Source: Acetobacteraceae bacterium UBA6159 (lineage in GTDB: Bacteria; Pseudomonadota; Alphaproteobacteria; Acetobacterales; Acetobacteraceae). From it: a stretch of DNA of 5,741 nt. The stretch's first letter is position 1. Each line of letters begins with the position of its first letter. The translations under genes and the position numbers were made by a program. The stretch covers positions 1-5,741 of the forward strand of contig DIUL01000169.1 of the NCBI GenBank assembly GCA_002422345.1. Reading direction: 5' to 3'. This document shows, in pieces, positions 1 through 5,741 of this stretch. The notes under the pieces were generated by a model. The model was not told the DNA's origin, searched no databases, and worked only from the letters and a program-made list of their open reading frames with translations.

Positions 1-2402
<2,402 letters not shown>

Positions 2403-2541
2403 CGGCGCCTTTCCGACCCCTTCCTGGCCGGCGCGCCGCTGACCTAGCGGCGCGGGGCAAGATGGCGGCGCGCGGGGCACGAGCGCCCTCGGCCGCCCCG
2501 CAGACCCCCTGCACTTACAGTCTCCGACCCGGCGCCTCGTA
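2403..2541. other. Short intergenic region between convergent 3' ends
   Basis: This 139-base, G+C-rich stretch separates the secA stop from the stop of the minus-strand gene. It contains two possible hairpins: 2432-2454 (separate entry), and a 7-bp GCGGGGC/GCCCCGC stem with arms at 2472-2478 and 2495-2501 and a 16-base loop that has a small GAG/CTC stem inside it. No gene, tRNA or insertion-sequence end is visible here. Confidence 0.7.
2432..2454. terminator. Possible bidirectional hairpin without U-tract
   Basis: A perfect 9-bp inverted repeat, CGCGCCGCT/AGCGGCGCG, encloses the 5-base loop GACCT. It lies 29 bases after the secA stop and about 90 bases beyond the stop of the convergent gene, where a shared terminator would be expected. 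No run of T follows on either strand, so it does not meet the rule for an intrinsic terminator. It could instead protect 3' ends or assist Rho-dependent termination. Confidence 0.35.
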
Positions 2542-5529
2542 TCAGGCCGCCTTCGCCACCGGCACCTGATGCGCCACCGCGCTGCCAACGAAGCAGACGG
2601 GCTGCGGCTGGCAGTCGATGCTCAGCATCACCGCGGTGTCATTGCGTCCCAGGAGCCGCGCGGGGATCACCGCGTTGCCATCCGTCCAGCGCCACGCCGA
2701 CGCGCCATCCCGTTCCACCGCATGGAAGCCGGCGCGCAGCGCGGGATGTTCCAGCGGAATCACCATCATGTCGTTGTCCGCATGGATGACCAGGCGAGAA
2801 ACCCGCACACCCAGCGCCCGGTGATCCGCGGATGCGCCCATCATGGTGGGCCGAGCGGTGCGGCTGACAAGCTGCAGGGAGCGGATGTGCGCGGGCAGCA
2901 CGGCCTGCCAGCGTCCCGGTCCCTGCCGGACGAAATCGATCCGACGACCATCCGCCATCAGGTGCATGTCGGCGCCGGGGCTCAACTGCGACGGGGTCAA
3001 CCGAGGGGTCACGGATCGGAGCAGGGTCGGAAGCCTGGGGTCGTCGCCCGTGGTCACGCAGGGCAGGCAGGTGGGTTGGCCTTCCTCTCCGTGACCGGGA
3101 CCTTCGGCGTGGAAGCCGAACAGATTGTGGAAGTGGCGGCGATTGCCCGCGTTCTCCCAGTAGGTTTCGCCCCAGGCGCCTTCGGCGATCACGCAGTCAT
3201 GCCGGTCCAGTTCGATGTGGTGGTAGTCAACCCGGCCCGAGGTGGCGACCTGTGTGATGGTCAGGTCGTTGACCAGCAGAGAGGCCGCGACCAGGTGGCC
3301 CTCGACCAGCATGCAATGGGCCGCGCTCACTGTCAGGTCGGCATGCGGGATATTCTCACCCAGCGAGCCGGCCTTGAAACACACAGGCGCGCCTGATCGG
3401 CCCAGCAGGCCCCCGTCCAGGTGTTGCACGCCGATCCACTTGACCGGCACCAACCCCTGGAATCGGGTTTGCACGAGGTCGCCTTGCCTGAGGTCCTCGA
3501 TCGCCACCGCGCCACGGTCGGTCAGGATGCGGGTGCCGCGCAGGTAGCAGAGCGCCGAGACCGCCAGCGTGCCGGACGGATTGCCGACACTGCCCAGGTT
3601 GGACGTCGACAGCGCGTTCCCCGCGCGGTCCGTGATGCCGGCCGAGAGGCTCGCGATCGCCAGATCGGCGGACGCCGTGTCGCCCGCGCCAACCGTATAG
3701 GTGAAGGTCAGCGCCGTCGTGCCGTCGCCACCCGCATAGGTCGCGGTGGCGCCGTTGCTGAGCGTCAGGGTGGGTGTGCCGCTGACGGTCAGGATTTCGC
3801 TGCCGGTCAGGGTGATGGTCACCGTGTCGCCGGCAGAAAGCGTGCCACTACCCGCCGTGATCCCGGAGCCCGTCATCGCGAAGGAGGCGATGGTCGGCGT
3901 GGTGGTGTCGATGACCAGCTCGTTGCTGGTTGAATCCGAACTCGACCCGCCACCGGTTCGGCTGGCGGTGACCGTGACGGAATAGGTGCCCTCGGTCAGC
4001 GTGGTCACCGTCAGTGACCAGCTCATGCCAGAGATCACCAGCCCGTTGGCCGTCGTATAGGTCGTGGTGCCGACGGTCACCGACAGGGAGTCGGTGCCGC
4101 CGTTGATCCCGCCCCAGGTGCCGCTGACCGTCGGGGTTGTGGTGTTCGTGTCGAGGGCGGTGATCGTCGGTGTCGCGGGGGAGCCGAGGGAGGACGCGGT
4201 GGTGAAGTTCCACCCGGTGCTGTTGGTCACCCCGGTGAAGGCATTGCCGCTGGTGTCGAGGACCGCGTCGGCGTCGATCTGGATGGAATAGCCGGTGCTG
4301 GTCGCCAGCAGCACGCCCGGATTGATCGTCACCGTGCTGCCCGAGATCGTGGCCGTGCCGCCGAAGCTGCCCATGCCGGTATGCAGGCTGAACACCTCGA
4401 CGATGTTGGCGCCTTGATACAGCGTGATCGAGCCGGGGCCGGCGGCGACGGTCTCACTGAACGTCATGACGCAGTCTGAACCGACTCCAACCGCGGTCGC
4501 GTCGTCGCTGGGGGAGAGGCTGAGCAGCGCGGGGAGCGTGACGTCGCCCGCGGCGACCACGGTAAGCCCGTCCGACAGGGTGGCGGTCGCGGATGTCCCC
4601 CCGGTGCGCGCGGTCGTCGCGGTGATGTCGTAGGAGCCGGTGGCCATGGCCGGCAGCGTCAGCGTCCAGTTGGTGCCGCTGATCACCAGGCGGGGTGTCG
4701 TGCTGGCGGTATAGGTCGCGCCATTCACGGTGACCGACAATGTGTCGGAGCCGCCGCTGGTACCCCCCCAGGTGCCGGTCAGGGTGGGGGTCGTGTCACT
4801 GGTGCTGAACGAATCGATCGTCGGGGTTGCGGGCGTGCCGGACGCGAAGCCGGTCAGGGTGTTCGTCGTCAGGATGCCCAGTGATTCCCAGGAGCTGGAC
4901 GAAATCCCGCTGACCCCCGCCACATCGCCGTTCGCGGTCTGCCCGCCCGAGGTGAACATTGCGAGCGTGACGGGCGTATCGAGCGAGAACGTGTCGATGC
5001 CCAGCGCGCTCCGCACGAAGTCCCTCAGGTCGGCAAAGGAGAAGCCGAAGGTGAGCCAGACATCGGTCTTGCCGTCGTTGTCGAGGTCGGTGGTCGCGGT
5101 GGTACGGTCGGTGTAGGTGTTCGCGGCGGCCAGCGGTCGCTCGATATTGGTGTCGCCCGAACTGTTGAGCCAGCCGGTCGTGCTGGGGGAGATGCCGGAT
5201 TTCGACGGGTCGCTTTTGTGTAGCGAGATGTACCATTTGCTGGACGTGCTGTCGCGGACGTTGGCCTCGACGAAGACGTCGAACCGATTGTCGGCGTTGA
5301 GGTCGATACCCAGCATGACCGAGGTGCGAGCCTCATCGTCGCCCATGCGCGCGCGGAAATAGAAGACCGTGGAATCCCCGGTGCCGGAGGTCTGGCCCTG
5401 CAGCGCCGCGTTCGTCGCGTTGCCGACGATATCGTGGTCGCTGCTGCTTTGCTGGTCGTCGGCGGTGTCGTAGGTGCTGCCCTTGAGGACATCCTGCCAG
5501 GTTGTCGATGACGGGATAGAGAGCGACAA
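2542..5529 (-). CDS. Large multi-Ig protein with C-terminal Hint (Hedgehog/intein) domain, putative surface or secreted protein
   Basis: The function is not known. I place the start at TTG 5529 (995 residues) because GAAGGA lies 9 bases upstream; an in-frame TTG at 5586 would add 19 residues, and no ATG or GTG lies between the upstream stop (5689-5691) and either TTG. There is no signal peptide or membrane segment. Residues 1-226 form a beta-rich domain with Asp loops at 76-88 and 148-156 (DLDNDGKTD), resembling N-terminal domains of proteobacterial multi-Ig adhesin-like proteins. Four Ig-like modules follow: 234-328, 329-447 (SbsA/Big_5-like, with the TSGNAF loop), 452-541 (a copy of the first) and 542-659. 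The Hint domain (660-803) has Cys661 beginning CYLRGTRILT, block B LTVSAAHCMLV with His738, and block F YHHIELDRHDCVIAEG. Next come a His/Cys linker with CLPC (821-824) and a C-terminal module (826-995) with GFHAVERDG and WRWTDG. Hint domains of this type (Hint_2-like) cleave at their N-terminal Cys in studied relatives; activity here is inferred. Type I secretion is possible but unproven. Confidence 0.93.
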   Translation of the reverse strand: MSLSIPSSTTWQDVLKGSTYDTADDQQSSSDHDIVGNATNAALQGQTSGTGDSTVFYFRARMGDDEARTSVMLGIDLNADNRFDVFVEANVRDSTSSKWYISLHKSDPSKSGISPSTTGWLNSSGDTNIERPLAAANTYTDRTTATTDLDNDGKTDVWLTFGFSFADLRDFVRSALGIDTFSLDTPVTLAMFTSGGQTANGDVAGVSGISSSSWESLGILTTNTLTGFASGTPATPTIDSFSTSDTTPTLTGTWGGTSGGSDTLSVTVNGATYTASTTPRLVISGTNWTLTLPAMATGSYDITATTARTGGTSATATLSDGLTVVAAGDVTLPALLSLSPSDDATAVGVGSDCVMTFSETVAAGPGSITLYQGANIVEVFSLHTGMGSFGGTATISGSTVTINPGVLLATSTGYSIQIDADAVLDTSGNAFTGVTNSTGWNFTTASSLGSPATPTITALDTNTTTPTVSGTWGGINGGTDSLSVTVGTTTYTTANGLVISGMSWSLTVTTLTEGTYSVTVTASRTGGGSSSDSTSNELVIDTTTPTIASFAMTGSGITAGSGTLSAGDTVTITLTGSEILTVSGTPTLTLSNGATATYAGGDGTTALTFTYTVGAGDTASADLAIASLSAGITDRAGNALSTSNLGSVGNPSGTLAVSALCYLRGTRILTDRGAVAIEDLRQGDLVQTRFQGLVPVKWIGVQHLDGGLLGRSGAPVCFKAGSLGENIPHADLTVSAAHCMLVEGHLVAASLLVNDLTITQVATSGRVDYHHIELDRHDCVIAEGAWGETYWENAGNRRHFHNLFGFHAEGPGHGEEGQPTCLPCVTTGDDPRLPTLLRSVTPRLTPSQLSPGADMHLMADGRRIDFVRQGPGRWQAVLPAHIRSLQLVSRTARPTMMGASADHRALGVRVSRLVIHADNDMMVIPLEHPALRAGFHAVERDGASAWRWTDGNAVIPARLLGRNDTAVMLSIDCQPQPVCFVGSAVAHQVPVAKAA
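3907..4176 (-). repeat. Ig-like module, second copy of repeat A
   Basis: Residues 452-541 of the Hint protein repeat the pattern of the module at 4546-4830. Both start with ATPTI and share the motifs TPTxxGTWGG, a GG(S/T)DxLSVTV strand, LVISGxxWxLT, GxYxxTxTxxRTGG and a closing serine/threonine-rich strand. The intervening SbsA-like module separates the two copies. The copies differ enough in DNA that recent tandem duplication is unlikely. Confidence 0.8.
4546..4830 (-). repeat. Ig-like module, first copy of repeat A
   Basis: Residues 234-328 carry TPTLTGTWGG, SDTLSVTVNG, LVISGTNWTLTL and GSYDITATTARTGG, matching the module at 3907-4176 position by position with small gaps. The fold is inferred to be a bacterial Ig-like beta sandwich from the alternating hydrophobic/threonine strands and the conserved Trp. 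Confidence 0.8.
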
Positions 5530-5538
5530 GACGGGTGA

Positions 5539-5544
5539 TCCTTC
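5539..5544 (-). promoter_or_regulatory. Shine-Dalgarno sequence deciding the TTG 5529 start
   Basis: Read on the minus strand, GAAGGA is followed by 9 bases and then TTG (5529-5527), giving a protein that starts M-S-L-S-I-P. The alternative TTG at 5586 has only GGAAG with a 10-base gap, inside a palindrome. The better ribosome-binding match favours the downstream start. Confidence 0.55.
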
Positions 5545-5593
5545 GGAGCTTTTTGTGGCCAGGTCACGGAATGCCCTGGTTAACAAAGAAGAA

Positions 5594-5607
5594 TGGCTTC
5601 CAAGCCA
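5594..5607. repeat. Perfect dyad TGGCTT-CC-AAGCCA
   Basis: Six-base arms flank a two-base centre, lying between the candidate promoter and the Hint gene start. In the transcript it could form a small hairpin that would sequester the GGAAG in front of the alternative TTG at 5586. Otherwise it could be an operator half-site pair. Confidence 0.3.
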
Positions 5608-5665
5608 GATGAATGAAGATATTAATTTACGCGTTTTCTGTATTGATGAATTATGATGAACATTG

Positions 5666-5694
5666 TATTGAAAATTCCGATTGTATATTCAATA
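5666..5694. repeat. 7-bp inverted repeat TATTGAA-N15-TTCAATA
   Basis: The perfect arms TATTGAA (5666-5672) and TTCAATA (5688-5694) are 22 bp apart centre to centre, about two helical turns. They overlap the candidate minus-strand promoter elements. The direct repeat ATTGTAT (5662-5668 and 5680-5686) is interleaved with them. The spacing suits a dimeric regulator, but chance in AT-rich DNA is possible. Confidence 0.3.
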
Positions 5695-5741
5695 AAAGGC
5701 CGGTTTGTTGTGACTTATAATCACTGCTGTCCGGTCAATCA

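Larger units (their letters stand above)
5530..5741. promoter_or_regulatory. AT-rich upstream region of the Hint gene, probable promoter region
   Basis: G+C falls to about 26% over 5621-5700 (21 of 80 bases), while the flanking genes are visibly G+C-rich throughout. Minus-strand promoter candidates are weak: TTGAAT (5692-5687) lies 19 bases from TACAAT (5667-5662), or 18 bases from ATACAA. On the plus strand a perfect TATAAT sits at 5716-5721 without a convincing -35 element. The region holds several dyads described in the findings. No convincing gene is present, and whether another gene follows to the right cannot be seen. Confidence 0.5.

Noticed and set aside
3124..3129. His801-Asn802 as an intein C-terminal splice junction
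   Set aside because: It lies about 13 residues beyond the position where block G would end, is followed by Leu, and similar Hint_2-type domains have a variable residue before Asn here.
2569..3396. 275-codon open frame on the + strand opposite the Hint gene
   Set aside because: It is antisense to well-supported Hint and C-terminal coding sequence, its product has no recognisable motif, and long antisense frames are common in G+C-rich genes.
3421..3933. 170-codon + strand frame opposite the Ig modules
   Set aside because: The Arg/Gly/Ala-rich product is typical of a shadow frame, and the opposite strand codes clear Ig-like repeats.
5474..5656. 60-codon + strand frame spanning the Hint gene start and the AT-rich region
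   Set aside because: Its first part is antisense to the Hint gene, and it has no clear ribosome-binding site or recognisable product. The last 15 codons from the ATG at 5609 could be a short peptide, but nothing supports it.
5622..5663. 13-codon minus-strand leader ORF starting ATG at 5663
   Set aside because: Only a weak GGAA lies upstream with an 11-base gap, and the peptide shows no attenuation signature such as repeated regulatory codons.
5733..5738. TTGACC on the minus strand as a -35 box
   Set aside because: The only -10-like sequence near it (TATAAG) is 13 bases away, too close for a sigma-70 promoter.

Overview
The window holds two convergent protein genes and one upstream regulatory region. 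The G+C-rich coding sequence, an alphaproteobacterial-type SecA with a zinc-binding tail, and a C-terminal Hint domain of the kind common in acetic acid bacteria and relatives together suggest an alphaproteobacterium, most likely Acetobacteraceae. The family assignment is an inference from protein style, not a database match.

Layout: (1) 1-2402, + strand: secA, the Sec preprotein-translocase ATPase, lacking about 110 N-terminal residues because the window starts just after the Walker A motif. (2) 2403-2541: a short intergenic stretch between the two 3' ends, with G+C-rich hairpins and no U-tract. (3) 2542-5529, - strand: a roughly 995-residue modular extracellular-type protein. Its order is an N-terminal beta-rich domain with two Asp-rich putative calcium loops, four Ig-like modules (two of them copies of one repeat), a Hedgehog/intein-type Hint domain, a His/Cys-rich linker and a C-terminal module. 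(4) 5530-5741: the upstream region of that gene, whose core (5621-5700) is only about 26% G+C, with several dyad repeats and a perfect TATAAT facing right.

The two genes are convergent and share no obvious pathway. SecA is housekeeping. The large protein has no visible Sec signal peptide, so its proximity to secA is probably coincidental. If it is exported, a C-terminal route such as type I secretion is more likely, but no transporter genes are in the window.

The most interesting element is the Hint protein. It keeps the nucleophilic Cys, the block B His and a recognisable block F, but lacks the alignable C-terminal His-Asn pair of inteins. It therefore looks like a Hedgehog-type self-processing surface protein rather than a splicing one. 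The long Ig region contains no lysine at all, and a His/Cys cluster directly follows the Hint domain.
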